Assembly (NCBI GenBank): GCA_964596685.1
Contig: CAZQVA010000001.1
Coordinates: 62,001 to 126,000 of the forward strand
From: CAZQVA01 sp964596685
GTDB taxonomy: Bacteria > Chlamydiota > Chlamydiia > Chlamydiales > VFKH01
Reading direction: 5' to 3'
DNA length: 64,000 bases
Every line of letters begins with the position of its first letter. Positions within the stretch are counted from its first letter, which is position 1. Both the position numbers and the translations under genes were made by a program. This document shows positions 35,079 to 43,660 of the stretch, piece after piece. The notes under the pieces were generated by a model, which saw only the letters and a list, made by a program, of their open reading frames with translations, was not told the DNA's origin and did not search any database.

Positions 35079-36233
35079 ATGTGTTTCCGCTTAGAAAATC
35101 ATACTCCATTCACCCATTTGCTGTTTTTATCGGTTATTAGAGACATAAAAGTTAGCTCGAAATGCCTGCAAAACATCTTTTCAGCAGCAAAGAACACTCT
35201 CGTTGCGCATCAAAAACAGCTTGCTACGTCTCTGACAGGACGCATTACATGGATTAAAGATCACATCAATTATTACTGGCGCTATTTCTTAAGTCGCTTT
35301 CGCTGTATTGATCAACTTACAGCACCCCCCACTCTATCCCCTGCTAAACCTATTGATCAACTTGCTCATTTAAGAGCTGAAGAAAAGAGTTTTTCCACAT
35401 TAATGAGCTGGCTGAAGACAATTGCCACAGATGACTCATTCAATGAGGCACTCCAAACTAAACAATCTACCACACTGCCAGGGGAAGCATTGCGCTCTCA
35501 AATATGCGCCATCGTTCACGCTCTTAGAGATGGCGACTATGCGTGGAATATAGAGTCCATTCATCTGAGCCGCCTTGACGAATTACTTGATAAGAATGGG
35601 GCTACTTTTCTATCGCACCATCTTCTTCAAACTTTTTCTAAAACAGAGATCAAGTGCTCTGAAAGAATACCTATAGCGAGAAAACCTTATGTAGCAAAGG
35701 CAGTGGAAATATTTTTACACCTTGCTACTGAACTGGCTCAATCATCCACAACAGAACCTGATAGTTTCGCAAAAGGTGCATTACATCAATTAGCCAAAGA
35801 AAACTGGCAGCCCTTTGACAGCCACTTCCCCGACATCATTGCATTGGACATGTTTTATACATGTTTTAAGAGGCTACCTTCTATCCCATCAAAGGATGTT
35901 TTAGTTACATTCGAATATTTGCCAAACCAACCTGTTTTAAGAAACTTGCTTGAAGCCATCAACGATACGCGCAATGATCTTAATCATATTAAGAATGATC
36001 AGGGCAAGATTGCTTTCATAGGAGCCCGTCACCATCTGCAAAAGGGCGATAAACTTACATTGTTACAGGCCATGACGCTCTTTAAATATTTTAAGGAGTT
36101 ACTAGGATTTCCCAAAGAGATCAGCCGTCTTGATCCAGAGATGACTCCAAAGCAGTATCTACAATGCCTTTGCGCCGCTGACGAAAAAACTCTCGCAGCA
36201 AATGTGCCGATTCCTCAGCTAGAATCCCTTTAG
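35079..36233 (+). CDS. Uncharacterised 384-residue helical protein
   Basis: The protein is mostly alpha-helical and soluble, rich in Leu, Lys and His, with no signal peptide. The stretch FKRLPSIPSKDVLVTFEYLP followed by NQPVLRNLLEAINDTR (about 263-298) is faintly reminiscent of the RhoGAP fold (LP...L..LL..L), but the catalytic arginine-finger motif GxxR is not found, so I do not assign a function. An extended -10-like TGATATACT lies 7 nt before the ATG and no Shine-Dalgarno is seen. The 3' end overlaps tadA by 113 bp on the opposite strand. Its place in an accessory region makes an effector or lineage-specific protein plausible. Confidence 0.6.
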   Translation: MCFRLENHTPFTHLLFLSVIRDIKVSSKCLQNIFSAAKNTLVAHQKQLATSLTGRITWIKDHINYYWRYFLSRFRCIDQLTAPPTLSPAKPIDQLAHLRAEEKSFSTLMSWLKTIATDDSFNEALQTKQSTTLPGEALRSQICAIVHALRDGDYAWNIESIHLSRLDELLDKNGATFLSHHLLQTFSKTEIKCSERIPIARKPYVAKAVEIFLHLATELAQSSTTEPDSFAKGALHQLAKENWQPFDSHFPDIIALDMFYTCFKRLPSIPSKDVLVTFEYLPNQPVLRNLLEAINDTRNDLNHIKNDQGKIAFIGARHHLQKGDKLTLLQAMTLFKYFKELLGFPKEISRLDPEMTPKQYLQCLCAADEKTLAANVPIPQLESL

Positions 36234-36630
36234 AAACTTTGAGAGTATGAAAGGGATAAGGAGAAATCAATAAATTTGAAAAAGAACCCCCTGCACCCTG
36301 TCTTGGATCATCTGCACCCCAAACAACACGCTGAACACGGCTCAGCAAAATCGCACCGGCACACATGGGACATGGTTCTAAAGTGGTATATAAGGTGGTT
36401 TCTGGAAGTCGCCAATCCCCTAAAATACGCGCTGCCTCTTGCAAACACACCAGCTCGGCATGTCCCAGCACTGACTTGTCTTTTTCGACTCGATTATATC
36501 CACGCGCGATAATTTTCGCGTCATGGACGATCACAGCACCTATAGGCACTTCCTTCTCGGCAAAAGCTTTTTTAGCCTCCTCCAAAGCTTCATGCATAAA
36601 AATGAGATCAGACGAAGGCCTATCTTCCAA
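36121..36630 (-). CDS. tadA: tRNA-specific adenosine deaminase
   Basis: TadA converts A34 to inosine in tRNA-Arg(ACG). The 169-residue protein has the deaminase zinc motifs HAE (GHAELVCLQEA) and PCPMCAGA, with VPIGAVIVHD upstream and VVWGADDPRQGAGGS downstream. Length is typical. The last 38 codons overlap the convergent uncharacterised gene. The coding strand of this overlap is the conserved one here, since the enzyme's C terminus lies in it. It starts right after the rseP stop, so the two may be co-transcribed. Confidence 0.93.
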   Translation of the reverse strand: MEDRPSSDLIFMHEALEEAKKAFAEKEVPIGAVIVHDAKIIARGYNRVEKDKSVLGHAELVCLQEAARILGDWRLPETTLYTTLEPCPMCAGAILLSRVQRVVWGADDPRQGAGGSFSNLLISPYPFHTLKVSKGILAEESAHLLREFFRQRRKGIVDTALESSLDQDG

Positions 36631-38523
36631 TTAGAATAACCTCAAAATATCGTAATAGGTAACAAACAAAAAGAACCCAATGATAAAGATGACAAAGGGG
36701 AAAATTAAACGTTCAAGCAATTTTGGATTAATGCGCTTTTTGGTGATCACTTCAATTAACCCAAGGACGATGTATCCTCCATCTAGAACAGGAATAGGCA
36801 ATAAATTCATTAGACCTAAGTTGATGCTAATGGCTCCCATCCAAAATACCGCTTCTTTAATACCGACAGACCAACCTTGCTGAATCACTTGAACGACCCC
36901 GATAGGACCAGAAAGCCATTTAGGATTTAGATTTCCAGAGAAAAGCGCCCCTAATGTATGCCAAATTTCCTCGCATACATTGCCAAAAAGAACAAAAGGG
37001 TTGGGATTATATTCAACGCGCTGATCTTCTAAAAACACTCCGAGCAATAAACGATTCTGTGCTTGCTCATATATTTTCAACTCGTAAGCTCTTTTTGCTG
37101 GGTCATTCTCTTGTGCGATCCTCTCTAATTGTGTTCGCATTTGCTGATCAAAAAGTTCCCTCTGTTCTTTTGTAAAGGAAAAATCTTTAGCCAGTCTTGG
37201 TTCAATTGGAGCTAACACGCTTAAATTATTTAGTGTTTTCAAGCCATCGGTGATTCCTATTTGACGCATGAGTTGTGCAACCTTGCCACCCTCCAATAAG
37301 GCGTCATACTGCGTATCTGCATCGTGCCATGAGACAAGCGGAGGGAGTGCATGGTTATGCTCTACAATCACAACAACTTTCCTCGTTTGCAGTAATTTCA
37401 TCATATCACTAGGAGAGCTCATCGGCGTATCATAGATCGCTTTAATGCGGTCACCCACTTGCAAAGGCGCACCAACAAACGGAATAACCAATGATTTCCA
37501 CCGTTCGTTCTCTTCTGGGTCTAGAAGTGAAAGCACCTCTTCTACTTCGTTGTTAGCAGATAAATTATAAGGTAAGACATAGGCCTCTGAAAATGGCATC
37601 TCCATCTTTGTGTCGAAATACCAATCACTCATCTCTCCCTTTACTTGAGGCGTCAACTTTAAGTCTACTGTACGGCACTTTAAAGAAAGGTGAAGAAAAC
37701 TTTCACTTCCTCTTTGTACCCGAATAAGAGCAACTGGTGCATTCACCAATTGACTTAATTGCTCTTGGGAAAAAAGCAGGTGACCATCAGCCCAAAGCAG
37801 GCGGTCAAGCGGTTTAAAACCCGCATCCTTTAACGGAGAACCGTTTGTCATGCCAGCAAAAAATAGGTAACTGGCGGGATTTAATATCCCATACGTTTGC
37901 ATCCCCTCGACACCATTTGCCAGTGGGTATGGATTAGCTGTCAAACTAAAAGGAGTTGCAGTATGTGTGTAATTGTTTAACTTAATTCCTTGCAGGCGTA
38001 GAGGTTCCCCATCTAGTAAGGCCGTATACACCAATTCCTTAAATCCATGATATGTATGGCCATTATATTGTTGGAGCAAATCACCTGGACGTACACCATC
38101 TTTCCATAATGTAGAATTGGGATCGAGATAGCCAAGGCGTTGGGTGTATTCAGAAAAAGGCTTTAAACGGCCACCAGAAAACCACAGAGCGGCAAAAAAC
38201 ACCAGAGCCAACAACAGGTTAAAGAGCGGACCCGCGAATGCCACTTTAATGCGATCCCATGGACGTTTCGCATAAAACCCATTTGGATCATATTGAGAAG
38301 GATCCATGGCTGCAATTTTGACATATCCTCCAAAAAGGAACCATCCCAATTGCCACTTAACCCCTTGAAATTCCCAGGAATAGATAGGTCTTCCAAAACC
38401 GATACTAAAAGTATCTACTTTCATTCCTACGCGGCGCGCCATCCAATAGTGCCCCCACTCATGGATGAAAATCAATACCCCGATGCCAATGATTGCAAAA
38501 AATATCTGTACTATAGTTTCCAT
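36631..38523 (-). CDS. rseP: Site-2 intramembrane metalloprotease (RseP/YaeL/MmpA)
   Basis: This inner-membrane zinc protease cleaves membrane-bound substrates such as anti-sigma factors or signal-peptide remnants. The 630-residue protein has HEWGH in the first helix (FIHEWGHYWMARRVGMK), GFGRPIYSW, PDZ-like domains in the middle and the third zinc ligand in LLPIPVLDGGYIVL near the C terminus. Large size with an extended periplasmic region matches chlamydial CT072 (about 620 residues). In Chlamydia, dxr lies between the metal ABC operon and this gene; here it does not. Confidence 0.93.
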   Translation of the reverse strand: METIVQIFFAIIGIGVLIFIHEWGHYWMARRVGMKVDTFSIGFGRPIYSWEFQGVKWQLGWFLFGGYVKIAAMDPSQYDPNGFYAKRPWDRIKVAFAGPLFNLLLALVFFAALWFSGGRLKPFSEYTQRLGYLDPNSTLWKDGVRPGDLLQQYNGHTYHGFKELVYTALLDGEPLRLQGIKLNNYTHTATPFSLTANPYPLANGVEGMQTYGILNPASYLFFAGMTNGSPLKDAGFKPLDRLLWADGHLLFSQEQLSQLVNAPVALIRVQRGSESFLHLSLKCRTVDLKLTPQVKGEMSDWYFDTKMEMPFSEAYVLPYNLSANNEVEEVLSLLDPEENERWKSLVIPFVGAPLQVGDRIKAIYDTPMSSPSDMMKLLQTRKVVVIVEHNHALPPLVSWHDADTQYDALLEGGKVAQLMRQIGITDGLKTLNNLSVLAPIEPRLAKDFSFTKEQRELFDQQMRTQLERIAQENDPAKRAYELKIYEQAQNRLLLGVFLEDQRVEYNPNPFVLFGNVCEEIWHTLGALFSGNLNPKWLSGPIGVVQVIQQGWSVGIKEAVFWMGAISINLGLMNLLPIPVLDGGYIVLGLIEVITKKRINPKLLERLIFPFVIFIIGFFLFVTYYDILRLF

Positions 38524-38621
38524 AAGATGGCGCGCCTTGTAAAATCGCTCTCATTATGCCCCCAATTAACAAAAAGGGGCAAGCAGAGTCTTGGTATTCC
38601 AGTAAAATAAGAACTCTTATC

Positions 38622-39584
38622 CTAAGATGAAAGTAGCTGTGTTTTCACACTCTTTTGGAGCCATGTTTTACACACAAGCGTTATTAATAATGCTGCAAGC
38701 AGGATTGAAACAGCCATACCAGCTGTCGAAATAGGCAAAGCGTAGTAACTCAACAAATGACGCGTTAGAGCAACGGCAAAGATACTGGCTAGAATCGCAA
38801 TCATAACGGCTAATCCAATCATGCGAAATAAGGAATGTGTTAATAATTTTGCAATTGCTGGTGGAATAACTAGAAATGCTAGCACCATTAAAATGCCTAA
38901 TGAAGAAAAACCTACCAAGCATGTAAAGGTGACTTGCAGCATCAAAAGCAAGTGGAACCAACCGACAGGAACACCTAGACCAGTTGCAAAAGTTGCATCA
39001 AATGTCATGATGCGATAGGGCTGAAAACATAACCACACAATGATTAAATTTCCTGCAGCCAACCAACCGATGTGCTGGACATCACGCGTCGAAATGACAT
39101 CAATGTGCCCCATGACTGATTCAATGCCAATATGTGCATTACGTGTAAAGGTAGAGGTCAAAATAATGCCTGCTGCAAAAAAGAGCGTAAACAAAAGACC
39201 AATCGCGGCATCTTCCTGTACTTTTAATACTCGATTGAGAAGATGAATAGATCCAATTGTTAAAAGAGCACTTACAAGTGCGCCTAAAAACAACCACTCC
39301 CCTGTCGCTTCTGTTGAAATTTTTAACCATGAGGGAAGTAAAAAAGCAATAATAACACCCAAAAGAAGCGTGTGAGATAAGGCATTAGCTACCATGGTCA
39401 TGCGTCGCAAAACTAAAAATGAACCAACTACTCCACTAGAAATACTCAATCCAATTAAAGCCAATGCTTGCCAATCATCTGACCACAATTGATCTAAGGA
39501 AACTACTTGCAAAAGAAGGAGGACCATGTTTTTGATGAGAAGCCCTAATGCTTCAAAAAAATCAGCTCCTGAATAGGGACTCAT
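38622..39584 (-). CDS. ytgD: Metal ABC transporter permease YtgD
   Basis: The 320-residue ABC-3 family permease has about eight or nine helices (SLDQLWSDDWQALALIGLSI to the C-terminal LLAALLITLVCK) and the family motif GVPVGWFHLLLMLQVTFTCL. It is the second permease of an iron/manganese/zinc importer. Its start shares one base with the ytgC stop (TAATG), so coupling is likely. A 98-bp gap with no clear terminator separates it from rseP. Confidence 0.9.
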   Translation of the reverse strand: MSPYSGADFFEALGLLIKNMVLLLLQVVSLDQLWSDDWQALALIGLSISSGVVGSFLVLRRMTMVANALSHTLLLGVIIAFLLPSWLKISTEATGEWLFLGALVSALLTIGSIHLLNRVLKVQEDAAIGLLFTLFFAAGIILTSTFTRNAHIGIESVMGHIDVISTRDVQHIGWLAAGNLIIVWLCFQPYRIMTFDATFATGLGVPVGWFHLLLMLQVTFTCLVGFSSLGILMVLAFLVIPPAIAKLLTHSLFRMIGLAVMIAILASIFAVALTRHLLSYYALPISTAGMAVSILLAALLITLVCKTWLQKSVKTQLLSS

Positions 39585-40879
39585 TATGCCTCCCTTTTGG
39601 GAATCGGTTGTCTGTGGGGGTCATTTAGAGGATAGTCGAGAAGGCGATCGATTTCTTTTTCTAATTCAGGCGTTAAAAGGTGCTCCACCTCTTCTGCACT
39701 TACATGCACACGTTCCTTATGAACGCCAAGATCCTGCACAAGATACATTTCCCAAAGCCTATGCAAACGCACAATCCTTTTCGCTTCCTTAGTCCCCTGG
39801 AGAGTAAGAGAAAAAAGACCTTGGCCAAGGCATGTCACGTACCCCTTGCGACACATTCTTCTCAATAATTCTCGCAGCTGCAATCGATTCATCGCATGCA
39901 GGGAGTAAAGATGACGCATACTTAATGGAGTGGGGGATTTCCATAAGGCCTTTAAAAGATTTTCCTCTAAACAACGTCTTCGAAAGAGGTGTATGCGCCA
40001 CCAGCGCATAACAATCCCCTGTTGTGGCGCAAAAAAAAGACTTAACAACGCTAAGAGACCTGCCACAATTACAATCGTAGGACCTGTAGGTAATTGCAAG
40101 GAAAGCGCTTCAGCTAAGTGTAATGAAAAAAGGTTCCCTATGCCTCCAGCAATTAGTCCAAAAAGCGTCGCAAAAATAAACAACTTGAGAAGAGAGTGTG
40201 TCCACTGGCGCGCACTTAATGCAGGAGCAATCAACATAGCAGAGACGAGCACTAACCCAGCACACCGCATTCCAATCACAATGGCGGCTACTAAAACAAC
40301 ATCGATGATCCAACCTAATATCTTTACAGGAAGACCAAGACTAGCTGCATAGTCTTTATCAAACAAAAAAAGCTCCAAGGGTTTGAAAAAAAGACCCACA
40401 ATTATAATTACGAAGACTGTTAGCCCTAAATAAATCCAGATATGCAGATCTGTCATCGTTGCCGACTGACCAAAAAGGTATAACTGCATTTGTTGGTAAT
40501 GCAATGCAAAAGAACCTTGAATGATGCTCGCTAAAAGTACGCCAACTCCAAAAAAACTGGAAAGAATCAAACAAAGGGTGACATCGGAAGAGATTTTAAA
40601 GCGCTCTTGCAACCATCGCATCAGGGCTAATGCGAGCAATGAAGCGATAAGAGCCCCCGCAAAAACAGCCAGCAACCAATTTTCTTCTCCTTCCAAAGCA
40701 AGAGCGCCTACAAAAGCAACTGCCAACATCACACCGGGATAACAAGCATGAGAAAGTGTCTCTCCAATTAAGGAACGTTTTTTTACAAAAACTAACACCC
40801 CCACTAATGCCGTCACAATCGACATGAGCAATGTGCCCCAAAAGGGGCCTCGCCATAATGGATCAAAAAGTAAAATCAT
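39584..40879 (-). CDS. ytgC: Metal ABC permease fused to DtxR-like repressor (YtgC-YtgR)
   Basis: Residues 1 to about 275 form an ABC-3 permease (LIGETLSHACYPGVMLA, DVTLCLILSSFFGVGVLLAS, GMRCAGLVLVSAMLIAPALSARQW). After a charged linker the last 140 residues are a DtxR/MntR-type repressor: a winged helix (LKALWKSPTPLSMRHLYSLH, LRRMCRKGYVTCLGQGLFSL) and a metal-binding helix region (KRIVRLHRLWEMYLVQDLG, EEVEHLLTPELEKEIDRLLD), ending in DPHRQPIP. In Chlamydia trachomatis the same fusion is cleaved to release YtgR, an iron-dependent repressor of the operon. The fusion point suggests the same scheme here. Confidence 0.93.
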   Translation of the reverse strand: MILLFDPLWRGPFWGTLLMSIVTALVGVLVFVKKRSLIGETLSHACYPGVMLAVAFVGALALEGEENWLLAVFAGALIASLLALALMRWLQERFKISSDVTLCLILSSFFGVGVLLASIIQGSFALHYQQMQLYLFGQSATMTDLHIWIYLGLTVFVIIIVGLFFKPLELFLFDKDYAASLGLPVKILGWIIDVVLVAAIVIGMRCAGLVLVSAMLIAPALSARQWTHSLLKLFIFATLFGLIAGGIGNLFSLHLAEALSLQLPTGPTIVIVAGLLALLSLFFAPQQGIVMRWWRIHLFRRRCLEENLLKALWKSPTPLSMRHLYSLHAMNRLQLRELLRRMCRKGYVTCLGQGLFSLTLQGTKEAKRIVRLHRLWEMYLVQDLGVHKERVHVSAEEVEHLLTPELEKEIDRLLDYPLNDPHRQPIPKREA

Positions 40880-41652
40880 CCCTCAATATGTCCCGTTTCT
40901 ACTTTTTGCGCTAATTTAGTGACTTCATCAAGAATCGAAGGATGACACCCATAAGTCTTTTGTAACATTTGAGGAGTAAAAACCTCACTGCAGGGTCCCG
41001 CAGCAACTAAGCGAATATTGAGAAGGATGAGCCAATCAAAATAATCGCGTACGGTATTGAGATCGTGGTGTACAAGAAAAATGCTCTTTTTTTCCTCTTT
41101 TAATTGCTTTAAACGTGCAATGATCACTCTTTCGGAGGCCGCATCTACCCCTGCCATTGGTTCATCAAGGAGATATAACTCCGCGCGTTGCATTAAGGCG
41201 CGTGCTAAAAAGAGGCGTTGTTTTTGCCCCCCAGAAAGCTCATTAATTTGGCGATCTTTCACGGTATCAAGCTCTAATTGCTCTAACGCACATAGGGCTT
41301 CAGCCTTTTCTTCTTTGCTTGTCCAACGCCACCACGCATGGCGATGATACGCCCCCATGGTTACTAACTGCCATACTGTCATGGGAAAATCCCAATCTAC
41401 AGAATCTCTTTGCGGTACATAGGCGATTTTCTTTCGTATCTTATCAATGGGCTGTCCCCAGAAAAGAATGCGACCTGAAATTGGTTCAAGCAATCCCATC
41501 AATGTTTTCAATAAAGTACTTTTTCCCGCGCCGTTGGGGCCAATAATTCCAACAATTTGGCCAGTAGGAATGGTGAAATTTAGATCCCAGATGACCGAGG
41601 TTTTATCGCGATTGACAGTCAACTGCTCAACAGTTAGTACATTATTTGACAT
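40876..41652 (-). CDS. ytgB: Metal ABC transporter ATP-binding protein YtgB
   Basis: The 258-residue ATPase has Walker A GPNGAGKSTLL, the Q loop VPQRDSVDWDFP, signature LSGGQKQRLFLARAL, Walker B LYLLDEPMAGVD and the switch His in FLVHHDLN. The WDFP sequence after the Q loop is typical of manganese/iron importers. It overlaps ytgC by 4 bp and ytgA by 11 bp, so the operon is tightly coupled. Confidence 0.94.
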   Translation of the reverse strand: MSNNVLTVEQLTVNRDKTSVIWDLNFTIPTGQIVGIIGPNGAGKSTLLKTLMGLLEPISGRILFWGQPIDKIRKKIAYVPQRDSVDWDFPMTVWQLVTMGAYHRHAWWRWTSKEEKAEALCALEQLELDTVKDRQINELSGGQKQRLFLARALMQRAELYLLDEPMAGVDAASERVIIARLKQLKEEKKSIFLVHHDLNTVRDYFDWLILLNIRLVAAGPCSEVFTPQMLQKTYGCHPSILDEVTKLAQKVETGHIEG

Positions 41653-42634
41653 CTTGACTCCAATAAGAGTGCATTAACTGTCCATCGTAGAGAACCATTC
41701 CAGGATACTCACCGCTTAATTCACAGATAGGCCCCATCGCATCCCCATAAAGGGGCTTGTCAGCTATAGTCAATTCCAATCCCTTTTTAGAAGCGGTGTC
41801 TAAAATTTTATTTAATGATGCACGGCTCACATTAGACTCAAAAAAGAGCACATGTACGTCATGCTGTTGCAACTGCTCTATAAGAAGCGCTATTTGTTGC
41901 ACACTAATTTGACTTTCAGGCGCCAACCCCTCTGGTGCCATACAACGCTCTTCCCATTGACCTGAAATACGTTCTTCAGGTGTTGCCAAATAGGCGCGGG
42001 TAAAATAACGAAAAGCATCATGACTTGTCACAAGGTAACGTTTGGCGGGCTGGATCGTTGACATTTCTGCCAGCAACTCATGATGAGCTGCTAATAATTG
42101 TTTGGATAACAAATTTCCATTTTTCTCAAATTCCTCAGCATGCAAAGGGTCTAAAAGAGCACACTGTTCTACAATCGAAGGAATTGCCAATGCCCATAGC
42201 TCTAAATCCATCCACAGATGAGGATCACGTTGGCCATCTTGTATAATCAGCATATCGGGTTTTTGCTCAAGGATTTTATCTGCGATAGAAATAGCCTTAG
42301 TGTGCGATTTAAAATACTGCAACAGGGATGCCCCATGCTCCAAACCAGCGCCATTATAAAAAATCACATCTGCTCGCGCTAATTTTTCTCCATCACCCTT
42401 CACTAATTCGTAACTGTGCGGATCTAATTGATTATCGATTAAACAATGGACAGCAATAAATTCCTTACCAACTTGCTGTACCAACGCAGCAATCATGCGC
42501 GTCGTGGTTAGAATGTGTGGTACTGAAGAGGGTTCCATCCATTTATTAGCATTTTGTGCATCAGGGCAAGAGCGGCAGGCAAAGGCAAGAAGGCATATAA
42601 AGAAGAAAATTGTGATTTTTTTTGATCGAGACAA
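41642..42634 (-). CDS. ytgA: Metal-binding periplasmic protein YtgA
   Basis: This cluster A-I solute-binding protein delivers iron, manganese or zinc to the importer. Metal ligands are recognisable as DPHSYEL, DPHLWMD, SHDAFRYF and a C-terminal Asp in YDGQ. A hydrophobic signal sequence (ITIFFFICLLAFAC) precedes the mature protein. The start is probably TTG 42634, because GGAGG lies 5 nt upstream; the ATG at 42712 would add 26 residues before the signal peptide and run through the likely promoter. The cysteine after LLAFA is not a canonical lipobox, so lipidation is uncertain. Confidence 0.88.
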   Translation of the reverse strand: MSRSKKITIFFFICLLAFACRSCPDAQNANKWMEPSSVPHILTTTRMIAALVQQVGKEFIAVHCLIDNQLDPHSYELVKGDGEKLARADVIFYNGAGLEHGASLLQYFKSHTKAISIADKILEQKPDMLIIQDGQRDPHLWMDLELWALAIPSIVEQCALLDPLHAEEFEKNGNLLSKQLLAAHHELLAEMSTIQPAKRYLVTSHDAFRYFTRAYLATPEERISGQWEERCMAPEGLAPESQISVQQIALLIEQLQQHDVHVLFFESNVSRASLNKILDTASKKGLELTIADKPLYGDAMGPICELSGEYPGMVLYDGQLMHSYWSQDVK

Positions 42635-42674
42635 AATGGCCTCCAAAAATAGCCTTGAGGCTTTTTTACGGGAA

Positions 42675-42700
42675 ATTATAGTGATTATAGCATCTATAAT
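42675..42700 (-). promoter_or_regulatory. Candidate promoter/operator of the ytg operon
   Basis: ATTATAG-CAT-CTATAAT (42684-42700) is a perfect 7-bp inverted repeat, and another ATTATAG lies at 42675-42681. On the minus strand these give two TATAAT boxes about 40-55 bp before the ytgA start. A DtxR-type repressor (YtgR, encoded in the operon) binding such a palindrome over the -10 box would block transcription when metal is plentiful. The -35 element is not clear. The gene-free stretch 42635-42992 also holds the hairpin at 42864-42891 and otherwise AT-rich DNA. Confidence 0.4.
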
Positions 42701-42863
42701 ATGCAAACACAATCAAAATGCATTGCAAAAATATCGATGGATAGATAAATTGACGCAAAATCTATTTGTTCGTTTTTGATAATAATCAGGATCAATCAGT
42801 TTCCAAAGAGAATTTTTGGTGGAGCAAAAAAGAGATACTCACTATTAGCAAAAACTAAAAGTT

Positions 42864-42891
42864 TTAAGAGCCTTTTGTAAAAGGCTCTTAA
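42864..42891. repeat. Compact GAGCCTTTT hairpin
   Basis: TTAAGAGCCTTTT-GT-AAAAGGCTCTTAA is a perfect 13-bp hairpin. It lies between two divergent genes, so it does not follow any coding region and is not an ordinary terminator. It shares the core AGAGCCTTTT/AAAAGGCTCT with the repeat at 34119-34192. Confidence 0.55.
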
Positions 42892-42992
42892 GGAAATGAT
42901 GCTGGGTTTCAATAAAAAGATTGATTGATAAAACCCAAATAATGTAAATCCTTTAAGTAGGTTTTGCACGACTAGTAATTTACAGGAAGTAT

Positions 42993-43496
42993 ATGTCAAC
43001 AAATTTGTCGATCGACACAATCATTCATAAGGCACTCAAAAAAATTAAAACTGAAGATGAAAATGAGCTTTGCCGCTATTTGCCCTCTAATAAGGGTGGA
43101 TATATTCACCACTTTAGCTTTCGTAAACTCAAAAATAGAGATCCACAGGCACTAAAAGCCCTCATCGAAGAGCATGTATTGAACCCAGTAAGCCCTCAAC
43201 CACTGCCAGCCAATACAAGAAACCCACGAGGATCTCGCAAAGGCAATCATGATATTCGCCTCTCTCAGTTCGACATCCAAAAATTGTGTATTCTTGCTAA
43301 CCGCAGTGGAGATGCAGAAATGGCTGCCAAGCTAACTGCCAAGAGCCGCACTCCCGCTCAATTGCGCCGCGATCTTATGCGCAGCATCCGTGCTGGAGCA
43401 TCCCTAGATGCACACCAAGTCAAGGCCTACAATCTGGCGCATGGTGGCGATGAGAAAGAGACTTCTGCAGAACACCACCACCACCACACTGCATAA
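42993..43496 (+). CDS. Uncharacterised basic protein with His-rich C terminus
   Basis: The 167-residue soluble protein has no signal peptide. It has a basic middle (NTRNPRGSRKGNHDIRLSQF), a helical segment (EMAAKLTAKSRTPAQLRRDL) and a C-terminal HHHHHTA preceded by acidic residues. The five histidines could bind a metal, which is notable beside the metal-import operon. A hypothetical gene also lies next to ytgA in Chlamydia (CT066), and this may be its homologue, but I have not been able to align them. AGGAAG precedes the ATG. It is divergent from ytgA and ends before a bidirectional terminator. Confidence 0.7.
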   Translation: MSTNLSIDTIIHKALKKIKTEDENELCRYLPSNKGGYIHHFSFRKLKNRDPQALKALIEEHVLNPVSPQPLPANTRNPRGSRKGNHDIRLSQFDIQKLCILANRSGDAEMAAKLTAKSRTPAQLRRDLMRSIRAGASLDAHQVKAYNLAHGGDEKETSAEHHHHHTA

Positions 43497-43594
43497 TTCT
43501 AGCTCGAATTCTTTTGTTTTTTCCCTATTGTAATCTTAGCGCGCGTTTCTTTCTTAAGAAGCGCGTTGCTGCTTAAATCCCTGATTGAGCATAT

Positions 43595-43618
43595 TAGACT
43601 TCTTTCGAAAGAAGTCTA
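43595..43618. repeat. 24-bp perfect palindrome (TAGACTTCTTTC family)
   Basis: TAGACTTCTTTC followed directly by its reverse complement GAAAGAAGTCTA. Half copies occur at 737-750, 2105-2119 and 13585-13597, and a shorter GAAGTCTA at 58026-58033. It lies between the His-rich protein gene and the terminator near rpoC. Its function is unknown. Confidence 0.65.
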
Positions 43619-43660
43619 TTGGGGATAAACGTGAGTCCAAATTTACCGGACAAAAAAAAA

